A stretch of 64,000 bases of DNA from Adiantum capillus-veneris (GCA_014529385.2 CM043959.1:47679928-47743927); one strand, 5' to 3'; positions 47,405 through 58,443 are shown, counted from the first letter of the stretch. Numbers and translations are program-made. The notes: generated from the letters alone by a model not told the origin.

Positions 47405-48950
47405 GAAAAGGTTTTGGAGGAGATAGAAGAAGAGGTAGCAGAATGGCTCTGATGTCATTTTATTTTTGTACCCAGGCATTGGTTTAGATTCGCAAGGACT
47501 ATATCATTTTGGTCTCATAGGTAATTTTGGCCTCTTGAAGACGGTTAATATAACATTTCATTTCCTATCTCTATGTCTTTCCCCCCCTCTCCCCCTTGTT
47601 TTTTGGACGATGGTCAATGTCAATGATCAAACCACCCTACGGGCCCTACCTTTGTATTCGATTATCCACAACCTCGCAAGTCAATGACTTCTTGGCACCC
47701 ACACACACACACACACACACACACTCACTTGTCAATTTGGATTATATATGTACGCATACACACACACATATATATTGTGAGTGTCTCGTTCATGCGCAAA
47801 CCGGCATCCCTACTTGATGGATCCTTCTTCTTCTATTCAAGCTAATTAGACATTTACTTCGCCCTCAATGGTTATGTCTTTCATGCAGAATTTTTCATTT
47901 GATAAATGGTTTGGATAGTTGAGTACTGGTTGTCTAGATTATGTTTCCTTAATATACACAGTAGATGCACACTTTATTAGGTTAGGAGCAGTGTTAGTAT
48001 TAATCAAAGATTGCAGTAGCTATTTACATCAATGCAAATTTTTACAGCTCAAGATTTTTTTTTTTATATCATATGTTACTAGCTCTTCCCAAAAGATAGC
48101 CTCCCAACAGGATCAAAACCTAGTGCCTTTAAGGGTTAAAACTATATATTGTTGGTACTGGTGCATGGCGCATCAAACCCATTAAAGATTTTGATTCACA
48201 AAACTACAACTTGAGAAACATGATTTTAAAATGGAGTGCAATAGATGGGCGGAAGAATCTAATTGGTCCAAACGGTTGTATAGGGTCACATCCGGGGTTT
48301 TTTCACTTTTTCGAGACAAACAGTCATTCATGGAGCTTGCTATTGCTTTGTCGCAAGACTGCTACCCACTAGTTATCCTAGACTTGTAAACCATCCTAGA
48401 CTTGTAAACCATCATATAAATTTATTTTTAACATTCATTATCTGCTTTTCTATACTCAAATCTACGTATTTTTAGCCCAATTTTGCAATAAGTTATTATT
48501 AAAGGGCTTTTAAGATATTTATGTATTTAGTGTGCACTTAGATTATTGTTGAATTTAACAAGAAATTATCTTTGGTTCTTATCTTTGAGAAACATGTTTG
48601 CAGATAAAGCTAAGAACAATGCTATCAGAGAACCTCTAGACATTCTCACAACTCTATACCCAAGCAACTTTGCAACAAGAAACAATGCCATCAAACAGTT
48701 TTAGAAGACAAAGGTTCTTTCAATTGTTTACATTATGTCATAAGTTGCAAGATTAGTTAATTTTTATGTCATGGTTTGTACTTATATTAATTGAAACTGA
48801 TATATCAAGATGATTTGTCATGCAACTATGCTACCACTCACATGAGTTGAGTTGACCATCAATATTTGACACACATTTTTTCATTCCAACATACTCCAAT
48901 TTGGTGTCAGGAAAATGTTTTTAATTTTTATGTCTTGTCTAGTCCATTGG
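46826..48950. other. Decayed element interior and noncoding DNA
   Basis: AT-rich, full of stops. Includes (TA)n(CA)n at 47326-47402 and (CA)n at 47699-47724. I see no recognisable protein domain. Confidence 0.45.
47326..47402. repeat. (TA)n(CA)n microsatellite
   Basis: Eight TA units followed by about 30 CA units. Confidence 0.96.
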
Positions 48951-48957
48951 TCACATA

Positions 48958-49200
48958 CACACAAATCCGCCGATTTCGGCAATGTGTAAATGCTCATCTT
49001 GGTGTAGATTCGTCGATTTAGGCAACACCAGTTCTCCGTGCAAATCCTCCGATTTAGGCAACACACCGATAAATTGCAGATTCACTACTCTAAACAATAT
49101 TAAATGCAATTTTTTTTCCAATTTAGGCAGCATTAGTGCAGATTCGCTGATTTAGGCAGCACGTCATATTGGTGTAGACTTGCCGGTTGACGCAACACCG
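48958..49200. repeat. Six degenerate copies of a ~22-bp motif
   Basis: Copies of GATTCGNCGATTTAGGCAACAC occur at about 48964, 49008, 49042, 49116, 49139 and 49177, with irregular spacers of 20-75 bp. No coding frame explains them. Confidence 0.7.
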
Positions 49201-49523
49201 ATCACAAAATCATGCTGCAGTGGTTGGCCACCACGGTCCTTAGCATGATTTTGTTACCCAAGTATATGTTGACAGATATTTTGATTTGGATTTATATTTT
49301 GGATTTGGAATTGGATTTAAAATTGGTATATGATGATTTTATGTCGTGGCAGTATTTATGGAATTGGACTTGAGATTAATGAGAATTGATTTATTGAATG
49401 ATGAGTGTGACCAATGATATCCTGAATCATCAGGGTATGACATATACTACTTATTCTAGTGGTATGGGACACTAGAATATGCAATAAGTGGATGACAACA
49501 GGCATAAGCATATTGTTTACGTT

Positions 49524-49525
<2 letters not shown>

Positions 49526-49604
<79 letters not shown>
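49526..49604. repeat. (GA)n microsatellite
   Basis: About 39 GA units running into an (AAG)n stretch (49604-49626). Confidence 0.97.
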
Positions 49605-49608
<4 letters not shown>

Positions 49609-49750
49609 AGAAGAAGAAGAAGAAGAGGTTTTAACGTCGTAGGAAACTATCCCAAGAGACCTTAAAGATCTAGCCGACGAGGAGAGTTGAACTCAAGATC
49701 TGTTATTCAAGAGGGAAATGGCATAACCAATCTACCGAACTTGGGTGATA
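49605..49750 (-). mobile_element. Probable tRNA-derived SINE
   Basis: Read on the minus strand, an A-box-like TTCGGTAGATTGGTTATG lies about 40 bp before a B-box-like GAGTTCAACTC. A non-tRNA body (TAGATCTTTAAGGTCTCTTG) and a TTC-rich tail joined to (CT)n follow. This is the plant SINE layout. The two boxes are degenerate. No target duplication could be set because the tail merges with the microsatellite. Confidence 0.55.
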
Positions 49751-49800
49751 GAAAGGTTATACCATTTTCCTCTTTTTATTAGCGCGCACGCACACACACG

Positions 49801-49868
49801 CACCTGAGAAGAAGAGAGTTTTAATTCCGTAGGAAACTATCCCAAGAGATCTTAAAGATCTAGCCAAT

Positions 49869-49938
<70 letters not shown>

Positions 49939-50014
49939 CACACACGCACCTGAGAAGAAGAGAGTTTTAATTCCGTAGGAAACTATCCCAAGAGATCTTA
50001 AAGATCTAGCCAAT

Positions 50015-50018
<4 letters not shown>
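49801..50018. repeat. 146-bp tandem duplication of SINE 3' part plus (GA)n
   Basis: The block CACCTGAGAAGAAGAGAGTT...CCAATGAGG is present at 49801-49870 and again at 49947-50018, identical as far as I can read, each followed by (GA)n. Both match the SINE body at 49617-49680 at about 90%. Confidence 0.88.
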
Positions 50019-50061
<43 letters not shown>

Positions 50062-50089
50062 CATAGAGAGAGAGAGAGATACACACACA
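49868..50089. repeat. (GA)n arrays of the duplicated block
   Basis: Arrays at about 49868-49934 and 50015-50089, the latter interrupted by GATACATA. Confidence 0.95.
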
Positions 50090-50438
50090 AATACACACAG
50101 TCCTCTGAAAGCATATGTATGCTAGCAAAACAAGAGACAAAACACCTTGCTAGTTTTGAACACACCTTGCTTGTAATCTGTGTTCTACCTAATTTTATTC
50201 GAATGCATTTCTTTTTCTTTTTATATGTGTGCCTATTGTATGTTGGTATGTTGATGAACCTTCTTAGTCCAAATACTTACCTATTACTGCATGTTTTTTT
50301 TTTTTTGTCAAGATCTCAGAGAAGGAAGAGGCAAAGAAAAGATCGAGAGACTGTCTTTGATCAACAAGAAGCAGAAGAGATACCACCTCAGTTGTTGAGA
50401 GGTTCCTCGAAGAGAAATGTGGACTTTGCGGAGCCCAC

Positions 50439-51690
50439 ATGTATATTTTTGGCGAGGATATTATGGGGACTGACAAACCTCCCAATGACTTAGAAGCATC
50501 AAAAAATAAAGAAGTTCCTGTAATCCTAAAGCTTCAATTGCCTAGCACCAAAAAGATGGATATTGATTTTTCTTCTGCTAGTGAGCCACCTACAAAATGT
50601 AAGGAGGAAGGTGTGAAGAAAAAAGAGGTATTTGTTGTTGAAGACCCTGCAGTTGTCGATGAAAGGTTGTTTTATTTTGCAGTACGTGCAGGAGTTGGTG
50701 ATATGTTTGACAAGGTATCTTCTATCTTGAATGCCCCATTCATTCTTGATGACCTTATACCTCAACACAGTGATTCCCTGAAGTCTGAAAGAGACAGGTT
50801 GAGCTTGAGGTCCAAAAGGGCAAGGTGATTCTTGTTGACATGGTGGTGGTACACTTGAAAGATTGCAATTTCAAAAGACGATCATATAAGAAGTACCATC
50901 AGCTGCCTCTCTTTTATAGACCCTCATGGTGTCCCATGCACTTCCTTATGTTCTTAAATTCTCTATTTTCTAGTATCATGAAGGATCCTTCAAAGGTCAT
51001 GGAGGAAGAGGATCTACCACCCGATGAATAGGAGGAGGAGGACATGGAGTTCAATGAGGTGGCCAAGATTGAGGAGGCTATTAATCTTGAGCCAGAGACT
51101 AAAGAGGTGGAACGAAGCAAAATCCTCTCAGTTAAAACATCTAAATCAAGCTACCTTTAGATGTATCTTGCTTCAATGAGAAGCAAGCCAGATTGATGCT
51201 ACCTGAACTGCTAGACTTCAAATTTGGTGAGGGATCAAGCATTTTCCTCCATGAAATTCAAAGTATATTTTCTTTAAGGAAGGACTTTGCACTTGCCACC
51301 ATTTCCAAATTTCAAGAGGAGAGGAGTGGATTTGTATCTCATGAGAGTAGTGATGACGAGGTGATGAAAACCTCCAGTAACCCACTGGAGTGCCTCAAAC
51401 TCTGCTTTGACAAGGCAGAAAAATATAGAGAGACACTCCTCGATGAGGCTACCTTCCAAGATATCAAAAACAAACTCAGGCCATCAACCAGTAATCAAGA
51501 AGTAGAGGACTGGTTCACATGTCCAGCACAAGGGTCGATAAGGTCAATGGACCTATGGAAGGATGACTTATATCTGCAAGATGAGAGATTCCCCCCCCCC
51601 CCCCCCCCCCCCCCAACTCTCTCTCTAACTCATCCTTGTGTGTACAATCATGGATTACTGAAAAGGATGACTTTCTTTGCCGTCAAATGA
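50439..51690 (+). pseudogene. Unrecognised protein-coding remnant
   Basis: Frames 50439-50828, 50825-51031 (continuing past stops to about 51159) and 51193-51690 read as one hydrophilic protein broken by a frameshift and stops. It has a Lys-rich start, RLFYFAVRAGVGDMFDKVSS, KEVERSKILSVKTSKS, and a helical C-terminal part (LECLKLCFDKAEKYRETLLD). An acidic EEEDMEF segment lies in the middle. No family recognised. The end runs into a C24 tract. Could be a decayed host gene or a transposon accessory gene. Confidence 0.4.
51591..51614. repeat. Poly-C tract, 24 bases
   Basis: An uninterrupted run of C, unusual in this AT-leaning window. A run of this kind is prone to assembly or sequencing error. 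Confidence 0.97.
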
Positions 51691-51729
51691 GAGAGTATCA
51701 TGGAAGGGATGTAGCACTAGGTCAATATC

Positions 51730-52240
51730 TTGTCAAACTCTGTGAGGCACCATACTAGTCTTTCACAACAGACTGTCACAAGAGGGGAATACTCCAACAT
51801 GCACCTTCAAGATGCTCTCACGCTTCCTAGATGGACCAATGCTACCACAAAATGCAGACACAGTTATCCTCGTCTACAAAATTTTTGCGAGAGAATGTTT
51901 TGGATACTATCCAGGGTACACAGGTGGTCGTGCGGCTTATTATTACACATACACAGTGTCGGGGGATAATTGCGCAAAAGGTGATCTGGGAAGGCATTGG
52001 GCCCCTGGCTGTGAGAGGTGCGGGAAACAAGGTGTAGCAAACGCAATTACCGACAACAGAGTTTAAAACAAACAGTCCGTCTAATTTCCAGTTAATCAAC
52101 AGAATCCATGGTTAACAATTCACTATAGAAGCTTGAATGCTCTTACAAGGAAAAATCTAGCTTAAATCAGGTACTTAAACAAGAAATTGATGAAACTCTC
52201 CTTACTATGCCTTTTGCTCCTCAATTCAAATGGCTAATGG
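51730..52240. other. No supported gene
   Basis: Overlapping short frames at 51730-52066 on the + strand, one containing YKIFARECFGYYPGYTGG, but no known domain and no continuity with neighbours. Confidence 0.35.
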
Positions 52241-52660
52241 GTTTCGAGCAAGTTTAGGATGGCTTAAGAGCGACATAGGTTAAGCTTCGGAGATTAGAGA
52301 GCTTTCGGAATGACTTAAGGGCAAGATTTTCTTAGGCTTGGGAGGTTAGCAAGATTTAGAATGGCTTAAAGCTTAAGCTTGAGGTTATCAGGAGCCTAAG
52401 AAATTAATCCCGCGAGCTTAAGAGCTTTAAGAGATAATGAGGAGTTTCCGAGTATGGATATCATGAGGAGTTTAAGAGCTTGTCGATTATCAGGAGCTTA
52501 AGAACTCTCGAGCTTGAAGATATCCAGAGAAGAAGACACACGATGAAGAGGAGGAGGCTTAAGAAATTAAGAGATTATAGATTATGGGGCTTAAGCCTCT
52601 CAAGATTATGAGGAGGAGAGCTTATCAATATTGAGCTCTAAGGAGGGGAAGAAGAGCCCC
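52240..52660. repeat. Region rich in GAGCTTAAGA/CTTAAG words
   Basis: About a dozen copies of GGCTTAAG, AGCTTAAGAG or TTAAGCTT-type words, irregularly spaced, in purine-rich sequence. It looks like a degenerate minisatellite. Confidence 0.6.
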
Positions 52661-52744
52661 CAAGATGATGAGGTGAAGGCCGCAACAAACCACACGTTTT
52701 CCCTTTTTATGGATGCATGTCCCTCTTGCTAAATTTAGCTAGGC

Positions 52745-52770
52745 ACCCATTAGCGACGTCGCTAATGGGT
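52745..52770. repeat. Perfect 26-bp palindrome
   Basis: ACCCATTAGCGAC followed immediately by its exact reverse complement, with no spacer. Confidence 0.95.
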
Positions 52771-53220
52771 CCTAGCCCTTGATGATGTGGCAGCTGACGG
52801 GGTGACCTGTGCGGAATTCGACATTGCTACTGCCGAAATTGAGTGCGAGGAGATTCTATGGAGGTTTCGTTTCTGCGGCAAGCTCGTCCGAGCACCACGG
52901 CGCCCAGCGTGTCCCCTTCTTTTCCTCCTGCGCCCTCTGCGCACTACCACGCCATGGCTATCTTTGTTTCACACTCTTTTTTTCTTATTATTGGGTGACC
53001 ATTCCCCTTTTGAATCTATTGGGCGGCATTGGCCAAGCCCTTAAGGTGGGCGGCCAGTTTGGCTTGGGTGGCTTTGCTTAGTGATCCACATTAGGTTTTT
53101 TTTTTAAAACCCATAATTTATGAAACGGCGGCCCTTATTCATTTGCCTTGGCAGCCCTTTCCTTAGGCCCTTGGGCGTCCACACAATAAGGCTTTGGGCA
53201 CCATCCATTCATAAAGGTAC

Positions 53221-53436
53221 TGTTGGGATTAAAGCCCAAGTGGCCTCTTATGCGGATATGGCCGGCCGCCCGCCTAACTCACTTACCTCTAACTCTTTGT
53301 ATATACTAACATATTCTTTGTGAATACTAAGGATTGGGAGATAACCCTTCTAACAGATCTCTGTGTACTGTACTGTGTAAGCTCACTGTGTGTGTGTGAG
53401 AGAGAGAGTCGACCCACGCTCCGCTCCGTGACTTCA
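53221..53436 (+). repeat. Copia-3 5' LTR
   Basis: 216 bp, TGTTGGG...GACTTCA. It contains a TATATA-like stretch (GTATATACTAAC, near 53299) and a short (GT)n(GA)n run near its end. Confidence 0.97.
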
Positions 53437-53438
53437 AT

Positions 53439-53450
53439 TGGTATCAGAGC
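53439..53450 (+). other. Copia-3 primer-binding site (tRNA-iMet)
   Basis: TGGTATCAGAGC, two bases after the 5' LTR. Confidence 0.95.
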
Positions 53451-54477
53451 CTTGGTTCAGTGCGGATTTGCGCAATCGCGCGCGCGCGCACTTTTCCGGC
53501 AGATTCTGGATCCGGAGTTCGAAAATTCACACTCGGCGTTCCGGGAGCGTTTCCAGCAGGTGTCCTGCGGTTTTACCCCCCTTTCGAAGCCGTTTATGCC
53601 CTCAGAATTTCGTTCTGAGCACTACAGCAGAAGATAGATTTCAGCCGCAAAGAAATCCGTCTTGTGTAGATTGGCAAGCAGGAGGTGGTCGACATCAATA
53701 TCGACATCGACATACATCACTTATTCGTCTTCAGAGCATCATCTATAGACCAGGTACACATATATATCATCAGATATATATATTGCAGTCTGCATTGCTA
53801 CTTCTTGTGCTTGCCAGGTTCCAGGGGAGGTGTGGCCATACGACGGCTTGACACCACTGGCATGTATTGCAGATTGATGTACTGTGATTGTGGGTCTGCT
53901 AGTTGTGAGTCACGCTAGCAGACAGACCGCCGCAACAGTCATAGGACAGTGATTGGTCTATTATAGGATGTATGCTAGTTCTGGGCAGTTTGCTGAGCCA
54001 TCTGAGAGGGTCGTGTGTGAGGTTTTTTGAAGCCAAGCACTGGGGGCTGGGTTACCCAGTGTGAGGTGGATTAGGTTGCTGGAGTTCCCCTCTACACGCA
54101 TCCTCTTCGGCGACTTTTATCCTTTAGGATGTATGACTTTGTGTAGACACTGGATTGCATCTTATGCGTCAGGCCGTTGAGGCATTGTTCAAGGTTCAGT
54201 CTTGAGACAGATACAGGTTCTGTCATCGCCCAGAGAGGAGACAGTGTATGCTTACAGGATTTGTCATTGGTCAGCTATTTATGATTGTTTCTTGAGCTAT
54301 CTTTTGGTTCCCAGAGCTCAGTTTACAGGGGAGACTCTGTCAAAAATTTTCAAAATACTGACAGTTCCTGAGGAGAGGTGTTCAGCTTGTTGATTACAGC
54401 TTGTTTACTGTGTACAGAGGCCAGTTTACAGGGGAAACTCTGCCGGATTTTTCTCAGGAGTAAACAGTTTGGCAGAT
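53451..54477 (+). other. Copia-3 untranslated leader
   Basis: About 1 kb without a supported frame. It should hold the packaging signal. It ends with GGGGAAACTCTGCCGG, a segment related to one in the Copia-2 leader. Confidence 0.75.
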
Positions 54478-57400
54478 ATGGCATCTTCTCACAGTGAGAC
54501 TCTTTACAACATAAAGAAGCTGGATGGCACAAACTTTCCATTCTGGAAGAAGCAGATTTGGCAGGTTTTGGTGCAGAAAAAACAAGTGAAGCCACTAAAG
54601 CTCAAAGGGGAGAGACCAGAATTTATGGCTCAAGATGAGTGGGAAGAGCTTGACGAGTTAGCTTGTTCCACAATCATGCTGACACTGGCAGAAAATGTTT
54701 ACTTCAACGTAGCAGAAGAGACTACAGCGTATGGCGTATGGCAAAAGCTATGTGATATGTACGAGAAACAAAGTGCTGCTTCTCAGATTTACTGGCTCAA
54801 GAAATTGGTGGATTTGAAGATGAACGAAGGGATAGCCATGTCAAATCATCTGAATGAATTTCACACAATTTTCAGCCAGTTAACAGCACAAGAGATAGTC
54901 TTTCCAGATTCAGTGAAGGCTATGTTTCTCTTAATCACTTTGACAGACAGTTGGGATACTTTTCGTACAGCGTTAAGTAATTCTGTCGCGCCAGAAGGTC
55001 TTACAAGTGCCAATGTAGAAGGCAGCTTGCTCACAGAGGAAGTGAACAGGAAGAACATTGACAAAGGCAAAGGCAATAGCGCTTTGGTCGTTCGAGGGAG
55101 ACAACAGTTTAAAGAGAAGAAGGGTAAGAAGGCACAAAACCGAAGTAAGTCTCGTGATTCGAAGTCAAAGGATGACATAGAATGCTACCATTGTGGCAAG
55201 AAGGGTCACATGAAGCGAGACTGTACGAAGTGGAAACAAGAAAAAGGCAAAACAAAGAGTTCTGAGCAAGATGAAAAGAAGAGTTCAGTGAAGATTGAAG
55301 AGGTGAATGTCACAGGATCTGGTTCAGACAGTGATTCTGGTATAGCAGGTGGTGACATCTTCCTTACAAGCAATCTTGATTCTGTTTTCTTGACTGCAGA
55401 GGATGGACATGCTATGAGTGATTGGATTATCGACTCAGGGGCATCTTTACATGTTTCTCCGCACAAAGAGTGGTTTACATCATATGTGGCTACTAAAGAT
55501 TATGTCAGACTTGGCAATGAGCAGGTTTGTGACATACTTGGAGTGGGAGATGTGCAGTTGAAGTTTCAGAATGGCTCTTCTTTATGGCTCAAGAATGTCA
55601 GACATGTTCCAGCAATCCGAAAGAGCTTGATTAGTACAGGGAAGTTGGATGATGCGGGTTATGTGACAGTTTTTGGGAACAACGCTTGGAAGATCTCCAA
55701 AGGTTCGATGACTGTAGCACATGGCAGCAAGTCAGGAACTCTGTACACTTTACATGTTTCAGAGGTTAAAAACCATGTAATTAATGTGATTGAGCAGCCA
55801 AGTGTGTCACTGTGGCATCGTAGGTTGGGACATATGTCAAAAAGAGGAATGGAAATACTTTCTCATTATGGTTATTTGCCTGGCTTTTCATTTCAAGATT
55901 TCGAGTTTTGTGAGCATTGTGTTTATGGTAAGCAAACACAGGAACCGCACAGATCAAAGAGGAATCGTAGGGACGAACGGTTAGCTCTTGTACACAGTGA
56001 CCTATGCGGATCAATGCCTAGTTTGTCACTAGGGGGAGCAGCGTACTTTTGTACATTCATAGATGACTATTCTCGCAAAGTATGGGTTTACTTCTTGAAG
56101 CACAAGGATGAGGTGCTCAAGGTCTTTAAGACATTCTTGCAGCTGGTGGAGAATCAGAGTGGTCAGAAGCTGAAGTGCTTGAGAACTGACAATGGTGGAG
56201 AGTACGTTTCCAAAGCTTTTCAAGACTTTTGTGAAGCAAAAGGGATTAAGCGGGAACTTACTGCACCATATAATCCTTCACAGAATGGGGTTGCAGAACG
56301 TATGAATAGGACCATACAAGAGAAGGTCAGAAGCATGTTGTCCAATGCTGAGTTGCCTGATGGATTTTGGGCGGAAGCAGTGGCTACAGCAGTCCATTTG
56401 ATCAACAGGTCTCCTAGTAGGGTTCTGGATAAGAGTGCAGTGGCCGAGATGCTATGGACAGGCAAGGCACCTTCGTATAAGCATCTCAGAGTCTTTGGTT
56501 GTGAAGCTTATAGCCATATTCCTAAGGAGTTCAGAAATAAGTTAGAACCAAAGAGCAAGAAGTGTATATTTCTTGGCTACGGAGAATCGGGCGAGATGGG
56601 TTACCGGCTTTGGGATCCTGAGTCCAGAAAGCTTATTCGTAGCAATGATGTGCATTTCAATGAAGCCAAGTTTCACGCTAAGCCAGAGAAGACAGAGGAG
56701 ATCAGAAGAGTTGTCTTCAGGGAAGATGGACCTAGTGCTAGCACATCAAGACAGCATGGTCAGGCTCAAGAACAGCCTATAGTGGCTAGAGAGGCAGAAT
56801 CAGTTGTGGTGAGACGTTCTGAGCGTGTCTCCAAACCACCTGATCGTTATGTGCCATCTCTAAATTATGTCATGCTCACAGATTGCGGAGAACCATCTTG
56901 TTACAAGGAAGCATTACAAGTGGTTGACTCGAAAAAATGGCAGTTGGCCATGCAGTCAGAGATGACAGCTCTGCATAAAAACCAGACATGGAAGTTGGTT
57001 AAATTACCACAGGGCAAAAAGGCTCTACCTTGTAAATGGGTTTACAGGTATAAGATCACCGCTCATGATAGTCAGCCAAAGTACAAAGCAAGGCTTGTTG
57101 CCAAGGGCTTTAAGCAAGAACAAGGCATTGACTTTGATGAAGTCTTCTCTCCAGTGGTTAAGATGACTACATTGAGATGCTTTCTTGCATTGGTTGCTAT
57201 ATTGGATTTGGTGTTGCACCAAATGGCTATCAAGACAGCGTTCTTGCATGGTGATTTAGATGTGGAAATTTACATGCAGCAGCCAGAAGGGTTTGTTGAG
57301 AAAGGCATGGAACATTTGGTATGCCAGTTGTTAAAGAGTCTTTATGGCTTAAAACAATCACCGAGGGCATGGTACCATAAGTTCCACCAGTTTATGCTTT

Positions 57401-58443
57401 CTCAAGGCTACAAACGTAGTGAGTTCGATCACTGTCTATATACAAAGAAGGCTAAGGATGGCAGTTGGCTGATCCTTATTTTGTATGTGGATGACATGTT
57501 GATTGCTGGCAAACACTTGGAAGAAATTTCAGCTTTGAAGTCAAAGATGGCAAAATCGTTTGACATGAAAGACATGGGTGAGGCAAGTCATATACTTGGT
57601 ATGCGCATTGAGAGAGACAGATCAAAGAAGTTGATTTGGTTATCTCAAACCGAGTATATTGACAAGGTTTTGCAACGTTTCAATATGGAGAAGGGAAAGG
57701 CATTGAGTGTTCCATTGCCACCATATGTGAAACTTAGCAAACAAGATTGTCCTGTGTCTGAGGAAGAAAAGGCTGAAATGGATAAGATTCCATATGCGTC
57801 TGCAGTGGGTAGTTTGATGTATGCAATGATTGCTACACGTCCGGATATTGCATTTGCAGTGGGAGTGGTTAGCAGATATATGTCAAATCCCGGCAAGAAA
57901 CATTGGGAGGCAGTGAAAGGTATCATGAGATACTTAAAACATACAAAGAGTATGCGCATATGCTATGGTAGTCAGGATTTGAGTGTCAGAGGATACACTG
58001 ACTCAGATTATGCAGGAGACTTGGATAAGAGGAGATCTACATCAGGCTATGTCTTTACATTGGCTGGAGGTGCCATATCATGGCGATCTCGATTACAAGA
58101 TTGTGTTACGCAGTCTACTACAGAAGCTGAGTATGTTGCAGCAAATGAGGCATGCAAAGAAGCTATTTGGCTTGGTAGATTGGTTGCAGACTTGGGAATC
58201 AATGCAGATATGCCAGAGTTATATTGTGATAGTCAAAGTGCTATACAATTGGCAAAGAATCCAGTGTTCCATTCGAAGACTAAGCATATTGATGTGAAGT
58301 ATCACTTCATTAGGGAAGTACTTGAAGACAAGCAGATACAACTGCTGAAGATCCACACCAAGGACAATCCTGTTGATCTACTCACAAAGGGACTTCCAGG
58401 AGAGGGCTTTGTGCATTGTCGTGAGTTATTGGGCATTGGATAG
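54478..58443 (+). CDS. Copia-3 Gag-Pol polyprotein, open but RT motif A altered
   Basis: A 1,321-codon frame from ATG 54478 (MASSHSETLYN); the in-frame codons upstream contain no ATG. Gag has a UBN2 region (about residues 60-200) and a CCHC knuckle (C236, C239, H244, C249). Protease has IIDSGAS with Asp 319. Integrase has HHCC from about 446 and catalytic D508, D571, E607. Reverse transcriptase starts near 820 and has YVDD at 1003-1006. RNase H begins near 1172 (YTDSDYAGD). At residue 917 (nt 57226) the frame has Ala (HQMAIKTAFL), where Copia-2 and copia elements generally have the motif A catalytic Asp. The frame is otherwise free of stops and shifts. Loss of this Asp should abolish DNA synthesis, but not Gag, protease or integrase. 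Confidence 0.96.
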   Translation: MASSHSETLYNIKKLDGTNFPFWKKQIWQVLVQKKQVKPLKLKGERPEFMAQDEWEELDELACSTIMLTLAENVYFNVAEETTAYGVWQKLCDMYEKQSAASQIYWLKKLVDLKMNEGIAMSNHLNEFHTIFSQLTAQEIVFPDSVKAMFLLITLTDSWDTFRTALSNSVAPEGLTSANVEGSLLTEEVNRKNIDKGKGNSALVVRGRQQFKEKKGKKAQNRSKSRDSKSKDDIECYHCGKKGHMKRDCTKWKQEKGKTKSSEQDEKKSSVKIEEVNVTGSGSDSDSGIAGGDIFLTSNLDSVFLTAEDGHAMSDWIIDSGASLHVSPHKEWFTSYVATKDYVRLGNEQVCDILGVGDVQLKFQNGSSLWLKNVRHVPAIRKSLISTGKLDDAGYVTVFGNNAWKISKGSMTVAHGSKSGTLYTLHVSEVKNHVINVIEQPSVSLWHRRLGHMSKRGMEILSHYGYLPGFSFQDFEFCEHCVYGKQTQEPHRSKRNRRDERLALVHSDLCGSMPSLSLGGAAYFCTFIDDYSRKVWVYFLKHKDEVLKVFKTFLQLVENQSGQKLKCLRTDNGGEYVSKAFQDFCEAKGIKRELTAPYNPSQNGVAERMNRTIQEKVRSMLSNAELPDGFWAEAVATAVHLINRSPSRVLDKSAVAEMLWTGKAPSYKHLRVFGCEAYSHIPKEFRNKLEPKSKKCIFLGYGESGEMGYRLWDPESRKLIRSNDVHFNEAKFHAKPEKTEEIRRVVFREDGPSASTSRQHGQAQEQPIVAREAESVVVRRSERVSKPPDRYVPSLNYVMLTDCGEPSCYKEALQVVDSKKWQLAMQSEMTALHKNQTWKLVKLPQGKKALPCKWVYRYKITAHDSQPKYKARLVAKGFKQEQGIDFDEVFSPVVKMTTLRCFLALVAILDLVLHQMAIKTAFLHGDLDVEIYMQQPEGFVEKGMEHLVCQLLKSLYGLKQSPRAWYHKFHQFMLSQGYKRSEFDHCLYTKKAKDGSWLILILYVDDMLIAGKHLEEISALKSKMAKSFDMKDMGEASHILGMRIERDRSKKLIWLSQTEYIDKVLQRFNMEKGKALSVPLPPYVKLSKQDCPVSEEEKAEMDKIPYASAVGSLMYAMIATRPDIAFAVGVVSRYMSNPGKKHWEAVKGIMRYLKHTKSMRICYGSQDLSVRGYTDSDYAGDLDKRRSTSGYVFTLAGGAISWRSRLQDCVTQSTTEAEYVAANEACKEAIWLGRLVADLGINADMPELYCDSQSAIQLAKNPVFHSKTKHIDVKYHFIREVLEDKQIQLLKIHTKDNPVDLLTKGLPGEGFVHCRELLGIG

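Noticed and set aside
48958-49200. CRISPR-like array
   Set aside because: Repeats are degenerate, spacers irregular and the context is eukaryotic.
52787-53081. Two overlapping + strand frames left of Copia-3
   Set aside because: No domain and no continuation across the Copia-3 insertion site.
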